In this document: positions 25,357 through 35,100 of the stretch, one piece after another
How positions within the stretch are numbered: position 1 is the first letter of the stretch
Layout: each line of letters begins with the position of its first letter
Assembly: GCF_003815915.1 (NCBI RefSeq)
Contig: NZ_CP033929.1
Span: 1,364,001-1,428,000, forward strand
From: Chryseobacterium indoltheticum
Lineage (GTDB): Bacteria; Bacteroidota; Bacteroidia; Flavobacteriales; Weeksellaceae
Direction of reading: 5' to 3'
DNA: 64,000 bases
The notes under the pieces: model-generated
What the model was told of the DNA's origin: nothing
Database searches by the model: none
The model's input: only the letters and a program-made list of their open reading frames with translations
Translations under genes and position numbers: made by a program

Positions 25357-25388
25357 AAAAATCCCATTATTTTGAATAATGGGATTTT
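25357..25388. terminator. terminator of ahcY
   Basis: AAAATCCCATTATT and AATAATGGGATTTT form a perfect stem of 14 bp with T-runs on both strands. It lies between the lipoprotein start and the ahcY stop. Confidence 0.9.
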
Positions 25389-25431
25389 ATTTTTAGTTGA
25401 AATGCTTCAACAAGCAAAGCATCGCAATATC

Positions 25432-26745
25432 TTAGTATCTGTAATACTCAGGTTTGAATGGTCCTTTCACATCTACACCGATGTATTCAGCTTGTTCAGT
25501 AGAAAGAGTTTCCAGCTCAACGCTTAATTTTTTAAGGTGAAGAGCCGCTACTTTCTCATCCAAATGCTTAGGAAGCATATATACTTCATTTCCGTAAGCT
25601 TCAGAATTAGTCCAAAGTTCGATCTGAGCCAAAGTCTGGTTAGAGAAAGAGTTAGACATTACAAAACTCGGGTGACCTGTTGCGCAACCAAGGTTTACCA
25701 ATCTACCTTCAGCAAGAATAATTACTTCTTTGCCTTCGATTGTATAGATGTCAACCTGAGGTTTTACTTCAGATTTTGTGTGACCGTAATTTTCGTTTAG
25801 CCAAGCCATATCGATTTCGTTATCGAAATGACCGATGTTACAAACGATCGCTTTATCTTTTAATTTTAAGAAATGTTCTTTTCTTACGATGTTAAAGTTA
25901 CCTGTAGTCGTGATTACGATATCTGCGTTATCCACAACAGTGTCTAATCTTTTTACTTCGTAACCGTCCATTGCAGCCTGAAGCGCACAGATTGGGTCGA
26001 TCTCAGTAACAGTAACGATAGAACCTGCTCCTCTGAAAGAAGCTGCAGTACCTTTACCTACGTCTCCGTACCCGCAAACTACCACTCTTTTTCCTGCCAA
26101 CATAAGGTCTGTCGCTCTTCTTACAGCATCTACTGCAGATTCTTTACATCCGTATTTGTTATCGAATTTAGACTTGGTAACTGAATCGTTTACGTTGATT
26201 GCAGGCATTACCAAAGTTCCGTTTTTCATTCTTTCGTACAATCTGTGAACTCCGGTTGTAGTTTCCTCAGAAAGTCCTTTGATATCTTTTGTGAATTCAG
26301 GGTATTTATCAAAAACCATGTTTGTTAAATCTCCACCATCATCCAAAATCATGTTTAATGGTTTTCTGTCTTCACCGAAGAATAAAGTTTGCTCGATACA
26401 CCAGTCAAATTCTTCTTCGTTTAAGCCTTTCCAAGCGTAAACAGGAATTCCTGCAGCAGCAATAGCAGCAGCAGCGTGATCCTGAGTAGAAAAAATATTA
26501 CAAGAAGACCAAGTAACCTCAGCTCCTAAAGCAACCAAAGTTTCGATCAAAACTGCAGTTTGTATCGTCATGTGAAGACATCCTGCGATTCTAGCTCCTT
26601 TCAACGGTTGAGATGGTCCGTATTCTTCACGAATAGACATTAAACCCGGCATTTCTGCTTCTGCAAGGGTGATTTCTTTTCTTCCCCATTCTGCAAGAGA
26701 AATATCCTTAACTTTATAAGGAACGTATTGTGTTGTAGTACTCAT
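25432..26745 (-). CDS. ahcY: adenosylhomocysteinase
   Basis: S-adenosylhomocysteine hydrolase splits SAH into adenosine and homocysteine and keeps methyltransferases free of product inhibition. 437 residues, full length. It has [20 protein letters not shown], the lysine/aspartate active-site stretch [20 protein letters not shown], the NAD-binding loop [11 protein letters not shown] and the C-terminal FKPEYYRY. The minus-strand -7 element TAATTTTG (26790-26783) gives a leader of about 30 nt. I see no riboswitch in that leader. Confidence 0.97.
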   Translation of the reverse strand: MSTTTQYVPYKVKDISLAEWGRKEITLAEAEMPGLMSIREEYGPSQPLKGARIAGCLHMTIQTAVLIETLVALGAEVTWSSCNIFSTQDHAAAAIAAAGIPVYAWKGLNEEEFDWCIEQTLFFGEDRKPLNMILDDGGDLTNMVFDKYPEFTKDIKGLSEETTTGVHRLYERMKNGTLVMPAINVNDSVTKSKFDNKYGCKESAVDAVRRATDLMLAGKRVVVCGYGDVGKGTAASFRGAGSIVTVTEIDPICALQAAMDGYEVKRLDTVVDNADIVITTTGNFNIVRKEHFLKLKDKAIVCNIGHFDNEIDMAWLNENYGHTKSEVKPQVDIYTIEGKEVIILAEGRLVNLGCATGHPSFVMSNSFSNQTLAQIELWTNSEAYGNEVYMLPKHLDEKVAALHLKKLSVELETLSTEQAEYIGVDVKGPFKPEYYRY

Positions 26746-26910
26746 ATCGATGAATAATTTTTAATTTCAATTAAATAAAGTGCAAAATTACAACATATAA
26801 TTTAGATATAAAAAAAAGCATCTAGCCGATTAGCATGAAATAATACATACCATGAATTTTATTTTTATTTATTCTAAATTATGTATTTTTGTGCAAAATA
26901 AATCTCTATT

Positions 26911-27441
26911 ATGAATCATACACATGCGCAGGAAGAAGCCCAAAGACAGGCAAAGCCTCTTGCTCCCAAAGTAAAAGAATTGGTTGAAAGAACAAAAAGT
27001 ATCATTCTGGCGACGGTAGACGGAGAAGGAACACCCAATTCTAGCTATGCCCCTTTTGTACAGGTAGAAAATACATTCTATATTTTGGTTTCTTTCATGG
27101 CAAAACATACCAAAAATCTTGCTGACGGAAGAAAAACGTCGATTATGTTTATCGAAGATGAATCTGCTACAAAACAGATTTATGCTCGTGAAAGATTAAC
27201 CATTGAGGCATCAACTTCGCAGGTAGAAAGAGATTCTGAGATTTGGAACACTGTTGTTTCTCAGTTAAAAGAAACGCACGGAAAAGTAGTAGATGTTATT
27301 TCTGAAATGAAAGATTTTATCCTGATCGGTCTTCATCCTGTAAAAGGTTCTTATGTAAACGGTTTCGGAAGCGCTTATTTTGTAGATGAAAATCTTCAGA
27401 TTATGGAACATAGAAATGATCAGAATCATCAGTCGAAATAA
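26911..27441 (+). CDS. hugZ: HugZ-family pyridoxamine-5'-phosphate-oxidase-like protein
   Basis: 176 residues with a split-barrel flavin/heme fold: SIILATVDGEGTPNSSYAPF at the N-terminal strand, ADGRKTSIMFIEDE in the middle, and the HugZ/HutZ-specific C-terminal GSYVNGFGSAYFVDE, which in characterised relatives contributes to heme binding. A role in heme breakdown to release iron is known for HugZ and HutZ; it is inferred here. The -7 element TATTTTTG is at 26883-26890. Divergent from ahcY; no heme uptake genes are adjacent. Confidence 0.85.
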   Translation: MNHTHAQEEAQRQAKPLAPKVKELVERTKSIILATVDGEGTPNSSYAPFVQVENTFYILVSFMAKHTKNLADGRKTSIMFIEDESATKQIYARERLTIEASTSQVERDSEIWNTVVSQLKETHGKVVDVISEMKDFILIGLHPVKGSYVNGFGSAYFVDENLQIMEHRNDQNHQSK

Positions 27442-27442
27442 G

Positions 27443-27903
27443 TTGATGGAAGCTTGACGATGGAAGTGGGGAGTTTAATGCTTTACGCTTTACTGTTTTT
27501 AGCTTTAAATAATATTCAAATTCACTTAAGTCTTAGGATTTAAGTGATTTTTTTGTTTAAATTTTAATCTTAATTTCTGCGATCAATTTGTTATGCTGAA
27601 AGCATCTCAATATTGCGTTTAAATGTTGTTTAGAGGCTTTCAGCATGACAAACTATGTGTGAGAATCTTCGAAAACTTCTGAGTAAACGCAAAGATTTAT
27701 TTTGCAAACTGTATTATTTAAGGAGCAAAGTTTTGCGACAAGTCGCAGATGAAGCTTACGTATAAAACAAACGCTTCATCAAATCAATTTTGTTGATTTT
27801 CTTTGCTCCTTAACTTTAGCATAACGATTAATAAACCTTTGCGTTAAAAATAAAAAAGCAATTAGTAATAAAAACTTCCATCACCAAACTTTCATCATCC
27901 AAC
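27443..27903. repeat. 500-bp gap filled by nested inverted repeats
   Basis: The gap holds no gene. Outer arms GATGGAAG (27444 on) and CTTCCATC (27879 on) belong to the GGAAG/ATGG family. Inside are a hugZ terminator (27522-27553), a near-perfect 21-bp inverted repeat around TGCTGAAAGC (27586-27655), and a larger palindrome with AACGCAAAG outer ends, TTAAGGAGCAAAG / CTTTGCTCCTTAA arms (27718-27813) and GATGAAGC / GCTTCATC inner arms. Confidence 0.6.
27522..27553 (+). terminator. intrinsic terminator of hugZ
   Basis: Stem TCACTTAAGTC / GATTTAAGTGA with a TTAG loop and seven T, 80 bp after the stop. Confidence 0.85.
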
Positions 27904-27941
27904 CAAAATTTTTTCACTAATTTTACCCAATAAACAAACCC

Positions 27942-28556
27942 ATGCCTCTTTACCGAGATTTTTCTGATGATACTGCAACTATTCTAGTCTGGAAATATGA
28001 TGAGAATGAAGAGCTCAATATTGATGAGCTTTTAGAGCCTGAAAATGCCGATAAAGTGAAAGATTATCATCCTAAAAAATTGCAGGAGGTTTTAATGGTC
28101 AGAAAACTTTTGAAAAGTTTGAAACCCAACTCTAAAATTTTGTACAAAGAAAGAGAGCCTTTCTTGTCTCCCAAAGATGCCGAAATTTCGATTACCCATT
28201 CTTTTCCTTTTGCGGCGATTGCTATTTCTAAGAATAAAATAGGAATTGATATTGAAAAATTTAATCCTAAAATTTTAAGGGTTATCGATAAATTCACGTA
28301 CGAAAATGAAAGAGGATTTATCCCTTTTGATACAGAAGTTGTTTTTTATACCATTATCTGGAGCGTGAAGGAAAGTATGTACAAGATTCATCATTCTAAG
28401 CACTGGTCGCTGAAAAAGCATTATGAAGTAAGACCTTTTGAATTAAAATATCTGCACCACATAAAATGCAGAGTTCATGATGATCAAATCTCAGATGAAC
28501 TCAAGGCAAGAGTAGAGTTTTTTGATGAATACTGCTTTACGATTGTGGAAGAGTAG
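27942..28556 (+). CDS. 4'-phosphopantetheinyl transferase superfamily protein
   Basis: 204 residues. It carries the two signature elements of Sfp/AcpS-type transferases: GIDIE (residues 101-105, Mg ligand) and WSVKESMYK (140-148). It moves the phosphopantetheine arm of CoA to a serine of carrier proteins. The N-terminal half has the REPFLSPKDAEISITHS segment expected before the metal site. No polyketide or non-ribosomal synthetase is in this window, so the client may be the fatty acid acyl carrier protein. It overlaps the convergent FUSC gene tail by 20 bp. Confidence 0.9.
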   Translation: MPLYRDFSDDTATILVWKYDENEELNIDELLEPENADKVKDYHPKKLQEVLMVRKLLKSLKPNSKILYKEREPFLSPKDAEISITHSFPFAAIAISKNKIGIDIEKFNPKILRVIDKFTYENERGFIPFDTEVVFYTIIWSVKESMYKIHHSKHWSLKKHYEVRPFELKYLHHIKCRVHDDQISDELKARVEFFDEYCFTIVEE

Positions 28557-30801
28557 TCTTCTCTTCGTTTCTGTACTTCTCGATTACTTTTCGCTGTTCT
28601 TTAGCAACATCATAAATAAGTTCTAAAACATCATGAATGTTCTTCAATTCTGTTAAGTGAGAGATTTTATTCGGATCTCTTATGTCGAAATGCTCATTTT
28701 CCAGAAGTTCGGTTTTTCTTTTGTGAAGCATATCTTCGATTGACGATTCTTCAGGCTCCAGACGGCTGTCCATTCTTAATGTTTCTGAAATTTTATCTCC
28801 ATTAAGTATTGCCGAAACCTGATTCATTTCTGATTCTATCTTTTTACTCCAGCTTTCAGAATCTATTTCGGGGTATTGCTGATTACTTTTGGCATATTGT
28901 GACAACGAAGCGGTATAAGCTGTAATAAGATGTGATGTTGCTACAAACTGATGCACAACTTCCAGTTTTTTCTGCTGATTTTTTGGATCAGAAATCATTC
29001 TCTGGAAATTATCCGAAAGATTGGCTAATGAAATGATCGCGTTTTTACGTTTAACTTTATAGTTTTCTACATCGAAATTTTCGTTCAGAAACTTAGACAT
29101 CACGCTGTGAAAATACGTGAGATTAGATTCTGCAGATTTTTTCATTAAATCTAAATTTTGCGTATGTTCCCAAACCGGAAGTACAATGTATGAAACCAAA
29201 AAAGCAATAATTCCTGCGATAAAAGTATCTACAATTCTATCTTTAAAAATGACATTTACGTTTCCAGGATTTAAGAAATTAAAACTCATAAAAACATAAA
29301 TTGTCATAAATAAAACTGCCCAGAAATATTTACCTTTTAATAAGCTGAAACACAAAATCATACTAATTAAAAGAATACCGAAAAGCACAGCATTAATATG
29401 AATGAAATGCAATAAGCCATAAGCAATCACTGCTCCGGCAACGGTGCCGTAAAAACGCAGCAAATTTCTCTGTTTGGTAATAGAGTAGGCAGGTTTTAAG
29501 ATTGCAACAATGGTGATTAAAATCCAATAGGTATGCCCAATTACCAGGAATGGCAGCAGAGAAACCAGATAACCGATTAAGAGAGCGATGGTGATTCTTA
29601 TTGCATGCCTGAAATGGGATGAGGTAAGAGAAATATTGCTTTTTAAAACCTTAAAATTGATTTTTTCTTCTTTAGGCATAAATTTCTTTAAATCTAAACC
29701 TGTAGAAAGACTTTTCGCCAGCTTTACGTTCTGTGAAAAAACTTTATAAATCTCATTGATCTCTTTGGTAATTTCATTGATACGCATCATAATCTGGCGT
29801 AGAATCATGAAGTTTTCCAGATTTTCGGGCGTCATTTCTTTATTTCGCAATTCGTAGTAATGTACATTGAGCTCATGAAAATGTACTTCCAGATCGGAAA
29901 TAGGTTTTGCGCGGGCGCTGCTTTGTAAAGAGATCCCGATGTTGGCAATTTCTTCTGAAAGAATATTCAGATAATCGTGTATTTTTACCAGGATTGTAGT
30001 GTCTTTAAAACTTTCCTGCAGCTTTTTGTAATCGCTTTCAGAGGTCATCAACTTTTCGTGAAGATCCATAGAATTCAGGAACATCAGCATCAATAATCTG
30101 CTGATTGTTGTAGATTCGTTAACGATGGTTCTGGTTTTAAAAACGGTTTCCCGTGTTTCCTCCTGAAGATTTTTTATGCCGATCTGTTTGGCAATTATTT
30201 GTAAACTTAACTTGTCGAAATCAGGATTTTTCTGATAATAATTTGCTTTTATTTTAAGGAATTCAGCAAGCTGAAGGTAATTTTCACCGATCATCTGACT
30301 TGCCAGTTTATAAGGCTGAATCGTTGTAACGATAAGGAAAATCAACAAAAACCAGATGCATCCGGCTGCGAAAATAAGTAAGCTTTTAAGAATATTGGCT
30401 CCTGTTAAATGACCGTCGATAAAAATGGCTAAAACGACTAAGGCTAACGAGCCTACGGCCGCTAATCTTTGTCCGTAAACTCCGATTAATGAGAAAAACA
30501 TTCCGAAAACAATAACTTCGAGAAGAACAAGCGGAATAATGCCTTTCACCAAACTCGCAATTGATGCAACAACGACAAAGCAGAAAATAGCAAATGTCAA
30601 TGAATTTCTACGTCTGATAAATGGTCCCGGCTGATCAGTCAATGCCACAAAGCTGGTTCCCAAAGGAAAAAGGAAATATTCTTTGAGCAGACCAAAATAG
30701 GAGAGAACTAAACACGGAATCACCGTCGCCAATGTAATTCGTATCGAAGAATACACATATTGGCTGGTAACGATTTTTTTAAGCTCCGCAGAATAGTTCA
30801 T
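28537..30801 (-). CDS. FUSC-family inner membrane protein (YccS/YhfK-like)
   Basis: 754 residues. Two membrane bundles of five to six helices (about residues 15-165 and 395-545) are separated by a long helical cytoplasmic domain, and a second cytoplasmic domain follows. This is the layout of the YccS/YhfK family, related to fusaric-acid and aromatic-acid exporters. The loop FVALTDQPGPFIRRRNSLTF after the second helix is characteristic. The substrate is unknown. Its last codons overlap the convergent transferase gene. Confidence 0.9.
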   Translation of the reverse strand: MNYSAELKKIVTSQYVYSSIRITLATVIPCLVLSYFGLLKEYFLFPLGTSFVALTDQPGPFIRRRNSLTFAIFCFVVVASIASLVKGIIPLVLLEVIVFGMFFSLIGVYGQRLAAVGSLALVVLAIFIDGHLTGANILKSLLIFAAGCIWFLLIFLIVTTIQPYKLASQMIGENYLQLAEFLKIKANYYQKNPDFDKLSLQIIAKQIGIKNLQEETRETVFKTRTIVNESTTISRLLMLMFLNSMDLHEKLMTSESDYKKLQESFKDTTILVKIHDYLNILSEEIANIGISLQSSARAKPISDLEVHFHELNVHYYELRNKEMTPENLENFMILRQIMMRINEITKEINEIYKVFSQNVKLAKSLSTGLDLKKFMPKEEKINFKVLKSNISLTSSHFRHAIRITIALLIGYLVSLLPFLVIGHTYWILITIVAILKPAYSITKQRNLLRFYGTVAGAVIAYGLLHFIHINAVLFGILLISMILCFSLLKGKYFWAVLFMTIYVFMSFNFLNPGNVNVIFKDRIVDTFIAGIIAFLVSYIVLPVWEHTQNLDLMKKSAESNLTYFHSVMSKFLNENFDVENYKVKRKNAIISLANLSDNFQRMISDPKNQQKKLEVVHQFVATSHLITAYTASLSQYAKSNQQYPEIDSESWSKKIESEMNQVSAILNGDKISETLRMDSRLEPEESSIEDMLHKRKTELLENEHFDIRDPNKISHLTELKNIHDVLELIYDVAKEQRKVIEKYRNEEKTTLPQS

Positions 30802-30819
30802 TTTACAAAAATAAGGGTT

Positions 30820-30862
30820 AAATGTGAATTGTCAGTTTTACTTCGTACGTGAATTGTGAATT
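30820..30862. repeat. GTGAATTGTCAGTTTT repeat fragment
   Basis: GTGAATTGTCAGTTTTACTT and CGTACGTGAATTGTGAAT form one arm of the repeat family seen in full at 48968-49250. It lies upstream of the FUSC gene. Confidence 0.4.
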
Positions 30863-30920
30863 TTTATTTAAATATTTTATTAGACGCTCTTGAAAATGAC
30901 ATCAAAATAGCAAAACAAAA

Positions 30921-30946
30921 AAAAGCCTCATACAAATGAGACTTTT
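30921..30946 (-). terminator. intrinsic terminator of porV
   Basis: AAAAGCCTCAT / ATGAGACTTTT with one mismatch around ACAA; T-run on the minus strand, 24 bp after the porV stop. Confidence 0.8.
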
Positions 30947-30969
30947 CAAAACTTTTTATAGTATGTTTT

Positions 30970-32136
30970 TTAATAATCTACATTTGAAGTTTCATCACCG
31001 ATGTTCCAAGTTAAACCGAAACGAATCGTGTTGTCTAATGCTGTATTAATTTTAGACATATTGATCAAATAAGATACATCAAGACCGAAAGAACGGTACT
31101 TTAAACCAATACCTGCAGTTGCAAACTGTCTTGCTCCCTGCTCTTCACTTTCGTGGAAATAACCTCCTCTTACAGCAAATGCATTGTCATAAGAATATTC
31201 TAATGCACCACTATACATGATTGAATTGGTATTTTTGAAAGATTTTCCGATACCTGCCATTACACCAACGTTGGGTACCTGATAAATTGGCTGTCTTGTA
31301 TTAGGGTCTGTACCTACAAACTCTGATCCCGGAACCAATATTTTAGATCCTTCCACAGAAATACCTACTCTGTTCATTTCGTCAAGATACATATCGTAAC
31401 CAACACCTAATCTAGCCATCGTCGGAAGATAAGATCTTGAAGCCTCATCACCTGTATAGTCTAATTTCGGACCTAAGTTTGTTACTGCAAAACCTGCATT
31501 CACTTTACCTTCGTAATTTCCAAAGCTAGAGAATCTCGGAGATGTATAGTAACCTGAAACGTCTACAGCAAATGTATTTGCGGGTTTCAGCGTAGTGTCG
31601 GTGTTGAAACCTCCAGATAAGTCTGAACGAATGAATCTACCTGTAACTGCCATTGAGTAAGAATCTGATAATTTCAAACCATAGGCAACGTCAATTGACA
31701 TTTCGTTTGGTTTTGAAACTCCATTAGATGTTACTGTATTATCTACACCAAGCTCGGTAAGTTCTACTTCCCCCATATTGAAGTAATAGATACTTGCAGA
31801 AATAGTAGATCTTTCTTCCTGACCTAAAAATTTGTGGAAAGCACCGTACAATAAAAACACATCATTGGTTAATTTTCCCATATATGGTGTGTAGTTCAAA
31901 CCTACAGAAGAACTTGTTCTGCTAAAAGGATATTTTGCCGCATTCCAGAATTGTGAGAATGCATCAGGTGAAGTTGCCACGCCCTGATCTCCCATACCTC
32001 CTGATCGTGCATCTGGTGCAATTCTAAGAAATGGAGCTCCGGTTAATACAGGTCTTACCTGACTCAAATCTTGTGCGTAGCTTAAAAAACCAGCACTCAA
32101 ACCAATCCCTAAAAGCAGTTTAGTAGTTAAATTCAT
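30970..32136 (-). CDS. porV: type IX secretion system outer membrane protein PorV
   Basis: PorV (LptO) is a FadL-like beta-barrel that shuttles T9SS cargo from the translocon to the sortase. 388 residues, with signal peptide MNLTTKLLLGIGLSAGFLSY ending in AQ, the characteristic N-terminus LRIAPDARSGGMGDQGVATS and NAAKYPF, and a C-terminal aromatic strand NTIRFGLTWNIGDE. It lies 56 bp after porU on the same strand, so the peptidase and its barrel partner share a transcript. Confidence 0.96.
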   Translation of the reverse strand: MNLTTKLLLGIGLSAGFLSYAQDLSQVRPVLTGAPFLRIAPDARSGGMGDQGVATSPDAFSQFWNAAKYPFSRTSSSVGLNYTPYMGKLTNDVFLLYGAFHKFLGQEERSTISASIYYFNMGEVELTELGVDNTVTSNGVSKPNEMSIDVAYGLKLSDSYSMAVTGRFIRSDLSGGFNTDTTLKPANTFAVDVSGYYTSPRFSSFGNYEGKVNAGFAVTNLGPKLDYTGDEASRSYLPTMARLGVGYDMYLDEMNRVGISVEGSKILVPGSEFVGTDPNTRQPIYQVPNVGVMAGIGKSFKNTNSIMYSGALEYSYDNAFAVRGGYFHESEEQGARQFATAGIGLKYRSFGLDVSYLINMSKINTALDNTIRFGLTWNIGDETSNVDY

Positions 32137-32192
32137 ATGTTGTCTTTTATATATTATCAGTTTTTTATTGATATTGTTGATTAATTATTTAT

Positions 32193-35100
32193 TTACTTCA
32201 AAAGTACCATTTTTTCTACAGCTGTAGCACTTCCTTTGCATTTTTCTTGATTTTGACTTTTTGCAAATATCTTAAAAATATACGTACCTTTTGCTACAGT
32301 GTCACCAAAATCGTCTTTTCCGTCCCATTCTATTGCCTGACGTGGCGTTCTAAAGCCCTGTAGGAAAGGTTCTGCAACAACAACATTTGTTAAAGTTCTT
32401 ACCAGTTTTCCTGTAATCGTATAGATTTGAACGTTTACATCTAAAATATCATCACAATTGTGCTCAAACTGCACGTATGTTTTATTGGTGAAAGGATTTG
32501 GCCAGTTCAACGGTCTGTTGATGATCAAATGTTGATCGGCTTCGTCTTTAACTTCAAAGTTTAACGTTTCAGTTGTCGAATTATTGTTGATGTCCCAAAC
32601 TTTAAATGTTAATTGATGCTGACCAATCGCTAAGTTTCTGAAAGGGTAGGTTACATTTCCTTTTTGGTAGTCTGCTAAGGCAGGATTAATACATCCGTTT
32701 CCTTCACCTGAAGCAAAGAAATCATTTAAAACAACGGTGTTGATAATTTGCCCGTCAAGATATACTGTAATATCATGGCCGACACCAGAACCGGTAGAGT
32801 TTATTCCTGTATCGTCATTCAAACAAGCCAAAAGCATCGGGTTCTGATCTGTAATACCACCATTTGCAAAATTGGTGTTATTCATGTAAAGTTTTATTTT
32901 TGGAGGCTCGTTATCATTAAGTCCATTAGGATTAATATCTCCGACCTGTACAAACTGGTTATCAAATACATCAATTGATTTGTTATCTGCATATCCCAAG
33001 ATTCTACCTTCTCCCACAGCGTAATTGATATCTTTCGGAACATAAAATTCTACAGTGAAAACTCCGTTTACTGCAGTTCCCGAAGCTTTTACAATAGCAC
33101 TTCCTTCTTCTTTATAGCTTAAAACAGGAGTTAAATCTCCATCATTATTTAATGTTGTTTTATTTAATTTTTTATCAAAAATATTAATAACCACTCTTCC
33201 GTTAAATGTTGTATTTACGGTTCCGTTTGGATTATTAATATGACCTTTAACTTTTACAAAATCCAAACCTCTTATCAATCCCGGAACAGGAGTTTCTATA
33301 GCGTCTATGGCCAATAGCCTTTGTGGTCTGCTTAATTTCATTGCAGGATCTCCCAAGACATTTACCTTTAAGTGATTGCTGTCTCCAGGTCTTAATTTTT
33401 TAGCATTTAAATGAGCATTTCCGACTGTATTAAAATCATCATTGGTCATTTTGAACATTTCTTTTGTATAAAGATCTGTGAAATCTCTTCCGTAACCGAC
33501 GCCAACTGCTCGACTCGATGTAATCATTGCAGCAGGACCTCCTTGTTTTAATTTAATAAACTGTTCACCTGCCGAAAAAGTAGAAGGCTCATCCCAAAGT
33601 GTAAATTCACAAGTAATAGTCGATACAAATGGAAAACGGCTGTAAACATTGGAGAAATTATTTGAGTTCTGAATTTCATCTGTTGTTAAAACCCTTTCCT
33701 GAGCCCATCCATTAATACCTCCATGTCCAAAATAGAATAAATAAAGACTGTTGCCTATGTCATTGGATATTGCCTGATTTACCTGAGGATATCTCTGGCC
33801 TCCTGCCGTACTTTGTGCCTGAAATGCATCCAGATAAAGTTTTCTTACATTGTATTCTTTCAAAGTATTTGTCAATGGAATTTCAAATGTATTTGCAAGA
33901 GTGTTGTTCATCACATTGTGAAAAGGACCTCCGCCTTGTCCATCATCATCCACTACGAAATCTAACTTCATCCTCCATTCTCCGAAAGGCGATGATTGCC
34001 CTGGAAGTGAATTGTAATATGCTAAAGTTTTATCAACCATATTGGCTGCCTCGGTAGGATTGGCTGCCGGAATTCTCCCTACAGGTAAATCCGGAAGGTT
34101 ATTTGTTATTTCTCTGGCAGTTTGCGGCTTTGTCATCACAATATAATCATCTGTGACGAATGAACTCACAAAATCGGAAGACCATTCGCTATGATAACTT
34201 GAAACAATATTTGAGTTCCCTGAAATCCTGTTTTTGTAGTCGTAAGAAGTGTCTCCTAAAATAAATACATACTTTAGACTTCCAAGTGGCGTATTGAGTT
34301 TAGTTACAAAATCTCTTATTGCGGTAAGATCTCTGCTTCCACTCCCAAATTCATTGTAAATTTTATCTGTGTCTACAATCTGAACGCTAAAATTATTTTT
34401 TGTCTGATGATAATTGGCGATTCTCTGTGCCTGTGCCATCATTTGAGGCGTGGTAATAATCAAATAGTCTACATTTTGTAAGGCAGAAAGGTTTTGATTA
34501 TTTATTCTTCCCACAAATTGAGGTGAAAAAGCTGCATCAGCTCTGAAAGCAACAAATTCGTTGTTAAAATTAGGATCGGAAGTAGCATATCCGAAATTGA
34601 AATTTCCAGTTCCCGCCGCCTTATTTACTCTTCTGTTAGCATTAGTAATATCAGTTACATCCCAAACCTGCTCCAGATTTCCGGTATTTGAAATACTGAA
34701 ACCGTAATTGGTATTGGTTCCGCTTGCTAAAGAAAAATCTCTGAAACTCATCTGAGTTCCATTAAATTTCAAATCATCTTTGTATTGTACTTCTGCATAA
34801 TCCAGATAAAAAGTTCCATTCGGATTGGTTGAAATATTGGGCAGATAATTAATTGTAAGTTGATTACCAGATAGATTAGATATTGTGCCGCTGTAAGTTA
34901 TTGGAAAAAAATCATAGGCGTAATCCTGATCATTTGGCGGTACTATTTTCGGTAAAGGATTTTGACTATTGATATTAAACGTAATGCTGTTTTGCTGTGA
35001 TCTCCATCCTACAACCTGAGTTCTGTAGCGTATAACATCAGTTCCCTGAATAGGCGATGCTAAGTTGAATGTAACTGCTTTATCGGTGGTGAAACCTTGA

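Noticed and set aside
26746..26910. SAH or SAM riboswitch before ahcY
   Set aside because: The leader after the -7 box is only about 30 nt and AT-rich, too short for a known aptamer.
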